The notes: generated by a model not told the origin, from the sequence alone. Shown: positions 29,303 to 42,438, counted from the first letter of the stretch. The stretch: DNA of 64,000 nucleotides from Latrodectus hesperus (GCA_037975125.1 CM075853.1:29192295-29256294), one strand, 5' to 3'. Numbers and translations are program-made.

Positions 29303-30865
29303 TTGAATATTCCAAACAAATATCTCTATTTCATCAACCATTATTAAAATATATGTTTAAATGAGCTTAATTTACAAAAAGGAAATAATAGGTTTGTAAT
29401 TATCTTTAATTCTACTAACTATAATGAAAAGGATTTCCAGATGAAGTCAGCGTATTCTGGTAGTATAGATCTAAATATTCCTTTTCAGATATATTGTTTT
29501 ATAGTCATGTGTTAGTTTGCTTAAATGGACGATTCTTTTTAGAGATATTATACTTTCCCACATGAAATCCAAATTTGTCACAATTCATGAAAAACTGAAA
29601 ACATTTGGACTAATGCATGGTCTTCTCTTGTTCTAACAATATGAAGTATATATTAAAATATTTACAGGGTAAATTTTCTTTTATTATTATTCACTAATAA
29701 TTATTATCATATTTTACTAATAAATGAATGTTATCAAATGATATAAATTGAAAAAAATTATGCATGTAAAACAAGCAAAAAGTAATTAAAAGTTCTGATT
29801 TATCTGCCAATTAAAATCTAAAATCAAACATAAGAAAAAAGATAAGTAATAAAAAGTAAGGATTTCTAATTTAATTTCATAAGATCTTTTGGAAATATAA
29901 ATATTTCCTGCAATTAGTAAATTTTAGTTTAAGTGCATGCATAGAAATACAAATGAAATAATTAATAAAGTAGATAAATAAAAACTATTTTTAAAACTAT
30001 TTCTCACCTTCGACGCAATTTTTTTCTCACCCGCTATAATGTAAATCTTTAATAATTTTCTTTTCCTATCAATTTAAAATCCAATCATAATTAGTGCAGA
30101 TCATGGTAAATTTTTATTAGAAGAGAAATTACGATACATTTGCTTAATGTAATTTAATCTTATTCATAAAATATTACTCATTCACAAAAACTTTGATAAA
30201 AATATATAGAATATTTACTGTTATTCTTGCTACTGTTTATTTGTTTTTTGTCAGCAAAAATTAAATGGTGTGGTTATTAAATATCATAAATTAGATAAAA
30301 AATAAAATAAAAATAAAAAAGTAGAATATTATAGTAATAAAGAATTAAAATTTTATATACTTTATTTATTTAAACATTACCAAATATTAAATATTTTTAC
30401 TTAGCTTAACACGTAATAAGCAGCTTAAGTTCAATACAAAGTCACTATAAGTACGTTCATCACAAAGCTACTTCGGTACAATACAGGCATTCAGTGTCGA
30501 AGACACCTTATAAGAAGCAAATACTTTCGTCATATTGAAGTTTGTGTTCTATTTAAGCTATATAAAGAGAATATCAATACGAAGACCACTAGTACAATAT
30601 GAATCGGATCTTATGTAATCTAGATCCAAACCTAATGCAATTAACTGTTTAGCTATTGTGATTTTGATTTTGAATTCTTATATATAAACCCTTATTCAAA
30701 ATAAGGTCGGAAAAAGGACCGTGAGATTTTTGGGTATTTAATGCTGTGTGTCTTGTGATCAGTAACAATGCAACTGATTAACAGATTATTTAACTTATTG
30801 GATATATAATATTATAAATATTTTTCTCCAAAGTCTTTATGGTAGCTGTGATTTTATTTATATTA
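29303..30865. other. A+T-rich unique sequence
   Basis: No gene or repeat is called. The minus strand has two GTGAGA donor-like sites at about 30,001-30,035 without a supported exon. A mixed-composition patch at about 30,420-30,560 is unexplained. Confidence 0.45.
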
Positions 30866-30952
30866 CAGTGGGTGAACGGTTAACGAACATATTTCATTGC
30901 ACGACTATCTTCGCTATCCGAATTGTTCGTTAATCGATCATCGATTTACCAT
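30866..30952 (+). mobile_element. Pogo/Tigger-like terminal fragment or small MITE
   Basis: TTA precedes CAGTGGGTGAACGG, then TTAACGAACAT. About 45 bp further on the complement ATTGTTCGTTAATCGATC appears, giving an inverted TTAACGAACA core. A CAGT terminus at a TA dinucleotide with TAACGAAC motifs is typical of pogo-group Tc1/mariner elements. The right end is not clearly defined, and no transposase is present. Confidence 0.4.
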
Positions 30953-31087
30953 AGAATTTTTTCTCAAGTCATGTAATATTCTTACATAAAGTGTATTTTA
31001 ATTCTGGTTGTTTAAAATTTAAATATGTCTTTGAAGTATTTAAAATTTTTAAAAAAATACGTATATCTTCTTTCAAAACTTGAGTTT

Positions 31088-31487
31088 TCTCTCAAAAATA
31101 TTAAAATTTTCGTAACCTGAACTGTAAAAAATAACACGGTGAAAATAATTGTCTATTAAAAAAAGTTTTTGAATTTTTAATTCAAAAATGTAAAAGAGCT
31201 TTATCAAAATTGTCGTAACCTAAAATGTAGAGAAAATAAATAACATGGTAAAAAAATTGTCTATTAAAAAAAGTTTTCGAATTTTTACTATAAAAATGTA
31301 AAAGAGCTTTATCAAAATTTTCGTAACCTGAACTGTAAAGAAAATAAATAACATGGTGAAAAAAATTGTCTATTAAAAAAGTTTTCGAATTTTTAATTCA
31401 AAAGTTTAAAAGAGCTTTATCAAAATTTTCGTTTCCTGAACTGTAAAGAAAATAAATAACACGGTGAAAAAATTGTCGATTAAAAAA
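31088..31487. repeat. Tandem array, ~106 bp unit, about four copies
   Basis: The marker CGTAACCTGAACTGTA or a close variant recurs at 31,111, 31,214, 31,322 and 31,430 (spacings 103, 108 and 108 bp). Each unit also contains AAATAAC.CGGTGAAAA, ATTGTCTATTAAAA, GTTTTCGAATTTTTA and AAAAGAGCTTTATCAAAATT. The last two units are most similar to each other; the first is the most diverged. No reading frame runs through the array. Confidence 0.93.
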
Positions 31488-31815
31488 TTTACATAATTTA
31501 ATAAATATTTTGTCGTTTGTTGTTACTTATGACACTTGGACAAGCCAATCTCAATTTGTCGTCAGGTATGCAAATTTTAATTAGTAGGGTGTTTTTACGT
31601 TTAACCAGAGCATCACGAAGATGAAAGTACGATTTTTCTCTTAGATTAACCCGATAGATGGCACCACCAGAGGATCCCCTCTAGATTTTGACCTTGATTT
31701 GAGGGGGAGAAAATTTTCTTACACCATTACGCCCATAGTAACTGTTAAATGACCGACTACAGGATTTTCAATTCCACAAATTTAACGAGCACGTATTTCA
31801 TCCGTGTGTGATGAA
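31488..31815 (-). mobile_element. SINE group B, inverted, 5'-truncated
   Basis: The element begins at about 31,513 with TGTTGTTACTTATGACACTTGG, the reverse complement of the 19.2 kb element's tail. It aligns along its body, sharing the reverse complements of AAATTTGTGGAATTGAAAA and CCTCCCCCTCAAATCAA-like phrases. Similarity stops near 31,810, so the tRNA head is missing. It follows the tandem array after about 25 bp of A+T-rich DNA. It is strongly diverged, hence old. Confidence 0.75.
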
Positions 31816-34800
31816 GATAATTATAGATCTGACACAAAACAATTACAGAGTGACCAATCCATCCTTCTTCAGACATGCTGCAGAGGATATGGATTAGCAC
31901 TGAAGTATGTTTAGTTTCTGAGGGAGAGGTTCCCTGTAATCTTGAATAGTTGCTCCAAAATAATACTTAGATATGTATGGTAATACTGAGTAACTCAATC
32001 AATTCCAAATAAATTTAAATTTAAAAATTATAAAGTATCTTAAATCTTAAATTTATTTTACTACTCTCATGGAGTAGAAAGAATAGAAAATCTCTAAACT
32101 GTTATTGAATTGAATTCAATTTTTCAATACAAATTATGATAAAAGAAAATCAAATGATAAGAAATGTCAAATGAAGAATTGAAAAAGAATTTCTGTTATA
32201 ATAAAAATATAAGCATCCAGATTATCTTTAAGATCTTTTGCTTGTATTTTTCATCTAATTGATAACTTGCTTATTTACAGAATTTTATATCTTTAATTAA
32301 AAAAATGATAAGATCATTTAAAAGATCTTTGCCAGTGCATGGCTTATTCGTGTTACAAAATATTTAAGCAATTTTTCACTTCAATATATTAAAATCGCAA
32401 TGATTATACATTAAAGTGCAAAATGTAGCTTAATATAATCAATATTCATCCATTTAGAGTAGAGTAAGTTAGAATTAACACTTCTGAAAATATTTTATAA
32501 AAAAGCAAATGAAATATTTTCATAATTTTCAAAATTACAATTATCAGTTTCAAATGAAAATTTGTTACAGATTTGACTGTTAATTTAATCAGTTAAGATA
32601 AACTCCATCCATTCTTTTTAATAACCCTTTCTTTTTAATTCACACACAAAATGTTTTTTAAAAATAATCACTTTAAAAAAGGGTGTGGTTTAATAATTTA
32701 ATAGAGATTTACGTGACTGTTCCCAAGTGATAGATGAATCAAATTGCAGAAACAATGTAAAGAAATTTGGATCATTATATTTTGTAATTATTTCATACTA
32801 TTTCATAATCGTGAAATCAGGTAAATAATCAGTTCGTAATATTTAACAAACAATAGTATATCAGTAAAATGAAAAGCATATTACTGAAATACGACCACAA
32901 ATAATTTTACTTTTTGTATCTTCCATTTATTCTTAAGCTCTTCCGGCAAAAAAAAGTTCAATAAGAGAAGAAGAATACAAATGTTTGATATTTGTATGGA
33001 AATATGGCTCAAGTTTATTGAATGTGTAAGAAATGTTAATTATTAAAATGAATAAAAAATATATATTTTACTCTTGAATTTCTTTAAAAATAAAGCGGAA
33101 TATTAATATATGAAACTTGAATATATACAAGAAATTAAATATTAAAAAAATGGCATCAATTAAAAAAAAAACAAGTTAGAAGTTGAAGAAAAAAAATAAC
33201 CGCTAAATAACATACATTTTCAAATTTCATCAAACTTTTCTAATATTTTTTTAATATTTTGTGATATTATATATATATGGCTTTCGAAAAGACTTAATGC
33301 ATAAGTTAAAAGTCGAACAACCACTAAGTAATTACGATAAAACAGATGACATACGATATAGTTGATTCATAAATGAAAGATTATTTTTTCTATTTTTAAA
33401 ACACTAGACACCTTTAGCAAAAATAATCATAAATATCCAATACCTGAATTTGGTTCTTTCTCCAGAAACTATTTTCTATAAACTATATAAAATATTAAGC
33501 ATCAGTTTCTATTTTCAGTTTTACTCATAATCACAATAATAAGAAAAGCAATTTTTATCAATAAATGACATTAAAAATACTTTAGTTATATTCTAATAAT
33601 TTGATTCGTGAGATAACTGTTTTTAAAATTAAATTCAATGAAAAATTAATAAAGAACATTTGATGGAATCATGATATGATTATTATGAATAAAGTTGTAT
33701 CAAATCTATTTATAGAGCAATGTAACGAATAAAATTTCTTACCTTTCTACAATTCTGAGAATTTTAATTTTCCCAATAAAACATTGAATAAAAATTTTGG
33801 AGGCGTATTTCATAAGAAAATCGTTCCGAGTTCTCATGTCTATCAAATAAATTATTTTCGCAAAAACTATCACATTATGTTTATTCTTTTCTGTAATCTA
33901 TTAAAGAAACATTTCAATAATTATCCTGCATATTAAATTTTGTCTGATTGATTTCTTAATATTTTGGTATTATTCATACATAAAATTCTTAGTAAATTTA
34001 ATTTAAATTTAGAACTTCCTGTGAAAATAACGTTTTATGTAAAATGTATCATATATTAAACATGAAAATAGAAAAATATTGCTTCCATTACAAAATGAGC
34101 TTTAGAAGCATCACTTATTTAGGTACATTATTATCATGCGAGATTACGAAGTTTGGATTTTTAATATTTTCTATGTTTACACTTTTACACAATACACACT
34201 TTCTATAAAACCTCAATAAAGTTGAATATTTGAAAATATAGATGCGATGAGTTTTTCAGAACTAATATCCATATTAAAAATTTATATAAATACAAATATT
34301 ATAGAAAAAGCATTAATTAATGTTTTTTATTTATTTAAGTTGATATAAACTATATTTTTAATGTTTATTTTAAATTATATTTCTAGAATAAATTTAAAAA
34401 AATTGAAAGGTTTCTTATATGGAATTTAAGAATTTCTCATAGAAATCAAAGTTAATAAAATCCATGTATTATACTTTTAAATTCAATGAATTTAATTAAA
34501 GAAACATACAGTATACATCATTGTCCTTCACGAAGAACTGCTATAGAAACCCTAAATGATGAAATGTGTTTCATTGTTTATGGTGTGGTTTAGAATTTGC
34601 TGAACATTGCAGTCACTAAGCAAGTTAATCATAGTGCGCAAAATAATGATGTTAAATAACTAAAATAATCTAAAAAATAGTAAAAATAATAAACACTGAA
34701 AAATATGTGAATTGAAACTAAGCATTGAAAAGGAGCAAAATTCTATAATGTGCTATTACAGTTAAAAAGAATATTTGAACACTATTGTTGGAATACAAAA

Positions 34801-34904
34801 ATAAGAGTTAAATTTATAATTTAAGTAACGCAGGATCATTTAAGCTCTATATGTATTTTAAATAATATCTGTCTCTTAATAATGCGGTTACAAGAGAAAA
34901 TTAT
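31816..34904. other. A+T-rich sequence
   Basis: A mixed-composition piece at about 31,830-31,960, containing AATCCAT...ATGGATT, is unexplained and may be repeat-derived. On the minus strand an ATG-initiated open segment (about 33,832 down to 33,743) ends in a strong-looking donor (GAAAG|GTAAGA), but no acceptor or family supports it. Otherwise nothing is seen. Confidence 0.4.

Positions 34905-35302
<398 letters not shown>

Positions 35303-35349
<47 letters not shown>
35303..35349. repeat. (TA)n microsatellite, right of a SINE
   Basis: About 23 TA units begin immediately after the SINE head. With 34,905-35,002 this indicates insertion into a pre-existing TA tract. Confidence 0.96.
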
Positions 35350-35354
<5 letters not shown>

Positions 35355-36751
35355 GCATTAAGTGAGGTATTGGAAAGCCCATGAGCTAATGGCTTAAGCG
35401 TTAATATTTGCCATTTGCAAAATAAATAAATAAGCTAAACAATATCTCTTGCGAGATAATTTTGATACAAATTGATTAATTTAAAAAAAGACTTAACTAT
35501 CCTTTTATCTTATGGGCTTATACTACACTTTTTAGTAGAAATACTTTTCTAAGTCGAATATTTCGTTATAAAATTCAAACATATTAATTCAAACATTCGA
35601 TTTATGAAGGTTTAAATTATTTCATGTGCTATATTTTATTGTTTTTTTTAATTTTTTATTACACATTTTATTAATTAGCTTATTTTACAATAACTTATTT
35701 TATTACGAAAATAATAAAAAGGATCAGTCAATATGAAAATTTGTAAAATAATTAGTGAAAAGCAAAGAGTATATATCTTACATATTTAGTAGTTTAGTTT
35801 CTAGCAATTATTAACTATAAGAACTATAAGAATTCTTATAATTTTCTCAGGTATAATCTTTCTGTCCGAACATTTAACATCATGATGTAATATCAGTCGA
35901 TTCTTAAATACTTACCTTAATTATATATATCAAAAAATTTTAATAATAACTCACACATTTTTAATGTCTTTTTATTACATGAAATTTGGCATTTGCTTTC
36001 CTAGAAAAGTAGCTTTGAAATCCAACTTTCTTTTGAATACGAATAAAATCATTCTTCATAAAATAATATAAATAATATTTGCAAAATAAAAACACTTTTT
36101 TGAAAAATTATTTTACACTTTTGTAACAAATTTTTTTGTATGTGTATTGGTAACAAAAAATTTAGAAACTTAATTTTGCTACTAACTACCAAGAAAATGA
36201 ATAATTATTATCAATATAATGCTTAAGAAATAAAACCGATTAGCCTTTAGCTGTATTGCTGTAACTTCATCTTAAAATATTATATGTATGAGTTCTTGTC
36301 TTAAAGATGAGCTTACAAAATGAATATTCTTCATAAATAGCATTCGTGTATGTTTGCATAAAAAGAAAAATTAAAATTAATAACGGTCTTTAACTTTATT
36401 AATTTTATATCGCTCAGAGCTTCATTGGAAATTACTTTTTTTTGACTAAACATGTGAGATTAAGAATATTACTACACCTGAAATGAATGAAAAGAAATAA
36501 ATTTTCATATCAGCAGCATCAAGTTACTAATGATGATTATCTTTCTTGTTTGGATATCGAAGTTTCACTAAACTAAATGAATGTAAAAGCTAGAGAATAA
36601 AACTGTCGTTTGGAAGATGAGCGAATAACATAATAATCCATCATGTTTACTCTAAGTGCTTTCTCCGAGGAAAAGAATTTAATTATTGTTATGTGTCATT
36701 GTAATATCTTTTTTGGAATCATATTAAATATTTTTTTTTAATTTCTTCCAG

Positions 36752-36822
36752 TAAGAATTGAAGTTTATAATGAGATGAATTCGTCTTGTGAATGGGAAGA
36801 CATTTTTAAAATTTTCATTTTG
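36752..36822 (+). CDS. Possible internal or terminal coding exon, unrecognised
   Basis: A strong acceptor (about 20 nt of T/C-rich sequence, then TTTCTTCCAG) ends at 36,751. After two bases completing a split codon, one frame is open for 23 codons and reads RIEVYNEMNSSCEWEDIFK, then IFIL, a composition unlike the K/N/I/F runs of chance frames here. A modest donor (TTTTG|GTAGTT) could end it at 36,822; unspliced, it stops at TGA 36,832-36,834. Its end phase is compatible with the start of the candidate exon at 47,846. I do not recognise the protein. Chance remains a serious alternative, given how many sites were scanned. Confidence 0.22.
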
Positions 36823-37641
36823 GTAGTTACTTGAATAAACATTTATTAGATTTGGAGAAATAAATAAATGCAACTCAGGAAATTAAGTAATTTATCCATA
36901 TTTTTGAGATAACTTTGTGATACACACACACATTGAAAATTTTCTATATTTTGTATGAAAATGCACATTTTTTAGTAATGAAATATAAAATAAAATTTTC
37001 AGATTCTTTTCAAGTTTTTGTTTTATAAGAAAAAATATTAAAAAAATAAATATAGAAAGTAAGTGCAAGAAACATTAAAAAGGATGATATTTCATATTAA
37101 ATTATATAATTAATATAAACTCCTTGAATTTTTTTAAATTGGATTTAAGATACCGTTTTTAATATTTTACAGAAACTGATAATTTTAGTCATAAATAAAA
37201 AATAAATTTTAATTGTCTTAAATAATTAATGAGCTTCAAATTAAATTTTTATTGACCTTATTAAATCATGCATTGTATAATAATTATTAATGGATTCAAG
37301 AAATTCAATAATTGATAATTATTTTAATTAATATTTTTTAAATAAAATAATCCAAATAAATTTTGCTTTCCTTTTTCTCCACAGACTCACATTTAAGTTA
37401 ATGATAAAAATAATAAAGTAAAATTATCAATCTCTTATATGGTAACAAAGATTAAAGAAGCAAATAAAGGAATAATAAACATTGACTGAAAAATCTCAAA
37501 TATTTCTAATAGGAAATTAAAATGCTTTATTCATTGAGTAACAACAATCAAAGTAATTTGACAATAATATTCGAAACTAAATTAGTAGTTCTCATTAAAA
37601 AGTAAATTAAAATCCAATCTAAAAATTATATAGTATTTAAA

Positions 37642-37767
37642 AGTAATAGTAATAAGTAATAGTAATAAATAATAGTAATAAGTAATAGTAATAAGCAATA
37701 GTAATAGTAATAAATAATATAAGAATAGTAATAAGTAATAGTAATAAGCAATAGTAATAGTAATAAG
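37642..37767. repeat. 13 bp minisatellite (AGTAATAGTAATA)n
   Basis: Nine or so 13 bp units occur, with variants AATAATAGTAATA and a longer AGCAATAGTAATAGTAATA. A block ending in the AGC variant occurs twice, hinting at a higher-order duplication of about 65 bp. Confidence 0.93.
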
Positions 37768-39580
37768 AACAATTATTTCAAAATGCTTCTTAATTATGCT
37801 TCAAACTACTTTTACATACCCATCTTAACAGTTTATTGCATGAAAGATTTTTATTTGAAACTCAGCAATAATTTTGCTTAATTTTCATGATTTGGTCAAA
37901 ATCTGAATTTGAGTATCAATGTTAGAATCCTAGTTAGCCTAAGAAATATTTACCATCTTTTAAACTTCGATTCTCATCGCGAAATCATTAAATTACGAAT
38001 TATTTTAAAAATGAATAAATCCTTACGGATGGAAATATAAAACGAATGCTAAAAAATAACTAAATTGTATCACATGAAATATAAAGATTTAATGATACTA
38101 ATTTATTTAATACATTTTAACATATTTTTATATTATTAATTTATTTTAATATTATTTTATTACATTTATTAACAACTTTTTTATTAATCTTATTTTAGGG
38201 TTTTTTATGTAATATACTGAATATCAATTCGTAATTATTGCTGTAAGCGTGATTGAAATATCTGTATTGAGCGAAAATAATAGATGGAAAAAACAAATTT
38301 AATGAAAATTTTAATATAATTCTGTAGTAAATATGCTAAAAATTATTTTGAATCCTTCAAATTAAACAGTTTTTAAGCTTATTTATGTTTCATCATAAAA
38401 TTAGATTTCTTATCATTAGCTTTTAATGGGTTTTCTATAATAAATTCTTTCCCTTTTAACATTAAAATATTTTTGATAATAAGATAATTGAAAGTATAAC
38501 TAAGGGAAATGACCTCTTGTATTTTAAACAAATTGAGGAACGTTATTAGATTATTTATTAAATGTAAAGGAAATTAATGAATTTTTAAGCGTATTTTAAT
38601 AAGTTTTCTTCAAAGGAAGCACAAAAATAAATGAAATCTAATCATACAAAATTCCAGGAAGCCTCGATTTTATAAGGCTAAAGTAATAATTTTCTTAAAA
38701 ATTTTCTGGAAAAATTTTGATAACTTCTTTGTTATTCAAATTCAAATATTTTATCTGGAAATAATATAATTATTTAACATCAATTTGTTTTCTTCATTCT
38801 TTCTTTCAAAATTTGTGAAAATGATTCTTTCAGTTGCGTATGAAATCGAATACGAAATTTTAAAAGCTTATTTTGGTTAATTTTTTTGATAAAATTATAT
38901 AAAATTTATGAAATTTACTTGCATAAACTGCAAGTGAAATACGAATGCAAAGAAGGTAAGATGTAAATGTGCTAGCAATTGAGTATTTCAATTGTTTTTC
39001 TAGCAATAATGCTATTTATTGAAGACATATGATAATTCAGAACAATGAAGGAAAATTTTCAGAAAATTTTGAGGTTTTGGCTCTGACGCATCAAAGCATA
39101 TTCTTGCTAAGATTACAGAGTCGAAGACTATATAGTATGTACGCACATTAAGCGACGCAACTTGTATACGGCGTAATATAGTTCACATAATTCTTCAATT
39201 CTAAACATTAACGTGTATTGGCGCAACAATCGATTAGCAAAATCTCAATTATACATATGGATTTTATTAAATCCTACAAAATATTTATTTCTATCAATTG
39301 AACATGCTTTATGAAATCAAACACAAGAACCATCTAAGATAAAGCTTTGATGATACCTCTATAAAAACAAAAGGAAAGTCGATATTATTTATTAAAATTA
39401 ATAATCTAATATTGAATGGTATAAATAGCATTTATTAAAGTTGCATATTTCAAGAAATTCAATCTATAATGTCATGTATAATAAAGCATATCAACAAAAT
39501 TAAATATATGCTATTAAATTTATGTTAATTATTAGAAAAGTTGATACTTTTATTAAGATAATTTCTAAATAGTCTAAAAT

Positions 39581-39661
39581 CTTGTCACTAATTCTGAGAT
39601 AATGAGTCGTTAATTCTGAGACTTGTCGTTAATTCTGAGTTAATTCTTGTCGTTAATTCTG
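39581..39661. repeat. Short irregular minisatellite (TGTCGTTAATTCTGAG)
   Basis: Variants of TCGTTAATTCTGAG recur four to five times at 17-25 bp spacing (TCACTAATTCTGAG, AGTCGTTAATTCTGAG, TGTCGTTAATTCTGAG, TGTCGTTAATTCTG). Confidence 0.88.
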
Positions 39662-40394
39662 TTTCATCATGTTATATTGTCAATATATTGGTAATCAAGT
39701 TAATTGAAAAAAAATATTTTTCATAAAAAACAAGTACGCGGTAATACTTGGCATTTTTTCTTCCATTCATGATAGATATAAAGTGCTTAAACAAGCAAAA
39801 TCAATGATAACTCCTGTGTAAAGCATTTTTGGAATTAGAAAAATTTTATGCATAGGAAAGTGAGGGAAATAAAACTTTTGAATTAATGAATAAAGACGCA
39901 ATTTTCTTCTATAAGTTCTTCAATTTATTCTGTATAAATCTCTCATTTAAGTTTGTGAAATAGCTCTGACTATGTCATTATCTTTTAAGACGTAGAAAAT
40001 GCTTAATATTGCACTCACTCATAATTATAGCCTACGAAGTACACATCTCTATAAACGCTCACTGTCCACTGATGATGATGATGATAACATGTTAATCTAT
40101 AATACAGTACAGTCTCATACAATCAAAAGTTACTTTTGTATAAAAATGACTTGGAAATATTTTTAACTTTATAAAAAACAAAGCAATTGCAAACAGAAGA
40201 GATTGGTAGTATATTAAACTAATTAAACAGTACAAGTTTAATGACTTCTAAAAGATTTATGAGCTGGTAGGAGAATTGACAATACTACACCATCACATAT
40301 TCCAGATCTTATGATGGTATAGTGATGTCATAATAATTACAATAATTTGTTCTTCTAAATAAAATCACATTCTTACGGAATATTTATTGTTACA

Positions 40395-40475
40395 ACCAAT
40401 AACCAGAAAAGAAGCGAGTGACGTCACCACATCAATGTTTGCTCCTGCTCCGGGTCATGTGACTGCTCGCTTTAA
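40395..40475 (+). promoter_or_regulatory. CCAAT, CRE and E-box cluster
   Basis: Within 80 bp there are ACCAAT (about 40,395), a full CRE GTGACGTCACC (TGACGTCA at about 40,419-40,426) and GTCATGTGAC (about 40,453-40,462), an E-box of the MITF/TFE/USF type. The block is G+C-rich against A+T-rich flanks. No TATA box is clear. On the minus strand an ATG-initiated 36-codon segment (40,629 down to about 40,519) ends at a GTGAGT donor just beyond the cluster, but its position relative to the motifs does not fit a promoter for it. This could be an enhancer or a TATA-less promoter. Confidence 0.35.
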
Positions 40476-40774
40476 TGTGCAACTTAAACCATTTTTTTTC
40501 AGTATGCATCCAGCACTCACCGAGTAATGTTTCAATTTCGATATGGAATAAATATATGATCTTTTTTTCAAAGTCAGTATTGATAATTTCAGTCTTCAAT
40601 TTAAATGTCGCGTACACATATTGGCCCATAATTTTCCTATGTTACGTTGAAAGAATTCCATTTTTACCAGATCTTGAAATCGAATTCGGAATTATTCAAA
40701 TTAAAAACGAAACGTAACATTTATAGAAGAAGTAATAAAATGATTGATATGTATTTGCATAATACTTACTTATG

Positions 40775-40796
40775 ATGTATCTTAATTAAGATACAT
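40775..40796. repeat. 22 bp perfect palindrome
   Basis: ATGTATCTTAA at 40,775-40,785 is followed without spacer by its reverse complement, centred on TTAATTAA. A near-perfect homodimer site or chance; isolated. Confidence 0.9.
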
Positions 40797-41833
40797 GTAC
40801 ACTTATAAACTTTAAAACTAATTATTATAAAAAAATGGTTTTTTGATTCGTTAAAAGTATCAGTTATTAACTTTTTCCTTTAATTTTTGCTTATATGTAT
40901 TTAATTAAAAGTACATAAATCCATTTTCTAAAATATGGTGCCTTTTAAATTATACCAAAATTTTAAGTTATGAAACAAAATAGTATATTTACATACGAAA
41001 ATTAAATGCTTTGTAAAAAATAAAGATTTTTTTTTTTTACAAAACTAACAAAATTTATTTCACACATTGATTCAATGAAGCTTTGGGGAAAATACTTTTT
41101 GTTATTGTAAGTTATTTTCTTTTTCTTGCTATAATTGGAAATAAATTATTTCAATTTTAGATCTTTGTTTTTTAAACCTTTTATACACGTAACGATTCTT
41201 TCAAAGTTCACATATTTATCGCAAAAAATTCCTTTAGTTGTAAAAAACAATTATCTGAGAATGTTTTTCATCGCAAATAAAAAGTAATTAAAATATTCTT
41301 ATCACAAATAAGTTTGACTTTTCTCGTTTTTATTCTAAGGATAATAAACTATTTTTTCAAATAAAAAAATGAATGAAAAGTAAAAAAAAAAACTTTGTAT
41401 TCAAATAATTAAATAGATGAAGCCGAGAACTGAAACAACACTTCTCCGAAAACGAAAATTAAAATAATTAAAAACCTGCTTCGGAGACTTTCGTTTGTTT
41501 AATAAAGTGGAATGGAAATTGATTTAATAATTTTTTTCACAGCTTTCTTTAATGATAATCTTCGTAATTTGCATCACGCGTCCATAAAACTTGAATTTTA
41601 CAGATATTACTTTGCAGCAAAATGAGAAAAAAAAATATATAAACAACATAAAAAATATTTAAGATAAATATATAATAAACTTTATTTATCATTTTTAAAA
41701 ATATTTTTTGAACCTACCTCTACATTTAAATTTTTAATTATTAATTGTGATAAAGAGCTATATTTATTTCATTAGATGATACGTTTAACAGTCGATGATG
41801 AATCGAAATCGAAAACAAGATTGTCTAGAAATT

Positions 41834-42438
41834 ATTTTTTTATATTTATTTTTGAATAAAGACATTTTCATTTATCTAATCATTTTTCTTTTCTAATTTC
41901 ATAGCACAACTTGTTTTGTTTTAAATTTACAGAGGAAACTAAAAAGCGCCATCTGGTGTGAGTATTTTGATAGGTTTTTAAATGAATGTGTTGCTGAGTT
42001 TCTAAATAAATATAATTAAAATATTTAATAAATCATGCGCTAAAATAGTTATAATTAAAGGATTCAATAAATATAATTAAAAGATTTAATAAATCATACG
42101 CTATTTTCGGGTCAATAGGTAGAAAAACTAGTAAGTTTTCAAGTAATACCAGATACCTACAAATGAATTTTTTACATTTATTTTAGAACAAAGACATCTA
42201 AGCATTTCTTTCTAATTTCATGAAACAACTTGTTTTGTCTAAAATTTACAGTGGATACTTGAAAACACCGTTTGGTATGAGTATTGTGATAGGTTTTCAA
42301 ACAAATGTACTGCTGACTCAAATGAATATAATAAAAGTCAAATGAATATAATAATATATAGTAAATCATGCGCTATTTTTGGGTCAACAGGCAGAAAAAT
42401 CAGAAAGTTCTTCAGCAATATCAGATATACCAATTCGA
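41834..42438. repeat. Old tandem duplication, ~0.3 kb unit, two diverged copies
   Basis: Copy 1 (about 41,834-42,165) and copy 2 (about 42,166-42,438) share ordered blocks. These are TTTTTTATATTTATTTT/TTTTTTACATTTATTTT; CTAATTTCAT..CAACTTGTTTTG; AAATTTACAG; TATGAGTATT or TGTGAGTATT with GATAGGTTTT; AATCAT(A/G)CGCTATTTT; and GGGTCAA(T/C)AGG(T/C)AGAAAAA. Copy 1 also has an internal partial duplication of its ATAATTAAAA.ATTTAATAAATCAT part. Divergence is high, so the event is ancient. Each copy retains TTTACAG and a G(T)G/ATGAGT site 23 nt apart. Confidence 0.88.
41946..41959 (-). promoter_or_regulatory. CTCF-like motif
   Basis: On the minus strand ACACCAGATGGCGC matches the CTCF core (CCASYAGRKGGCRC) at all but one position. 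It sits in copy 1 of the tandem duplication; the equivalent site in copy 2 is degraded. Arthropods have CTCF, but binding is inference from the motif alone. Confidence 0.3.

Larger units (their letters stand above)
35350..41833. other. A+T-rich sequence with small repeats and one regulatory island
   Basis: Minisatellites, a palindrome and a CRE island are listed separately. An excellent-looking splice acceptor (CTTTCCTTTTTCTCCACAG) ends at 37,384, but the following frames close within 4 to 12 codons. A balanced patch at about 39,070-39,190 (GACGCATCAAAGC...CGGCGTAATATAG) is unexplained. Confidence 0.4.

Noticed and set aside
37385..37442. Exon after the strong acceptor at 37,384
   Set aside because: All frames stop within about a dozen codons; it could be a terminal non-coding exon, but nothing supports transcription.
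40432..40717. Overlapping 65- and 80-codon frames on opposite strands
   Set aside because: They are mutually exclusive, match no known domain and sit beside a regulatory-looking island; a GTGAGT donor on the minus strand is not enough to call an exon.
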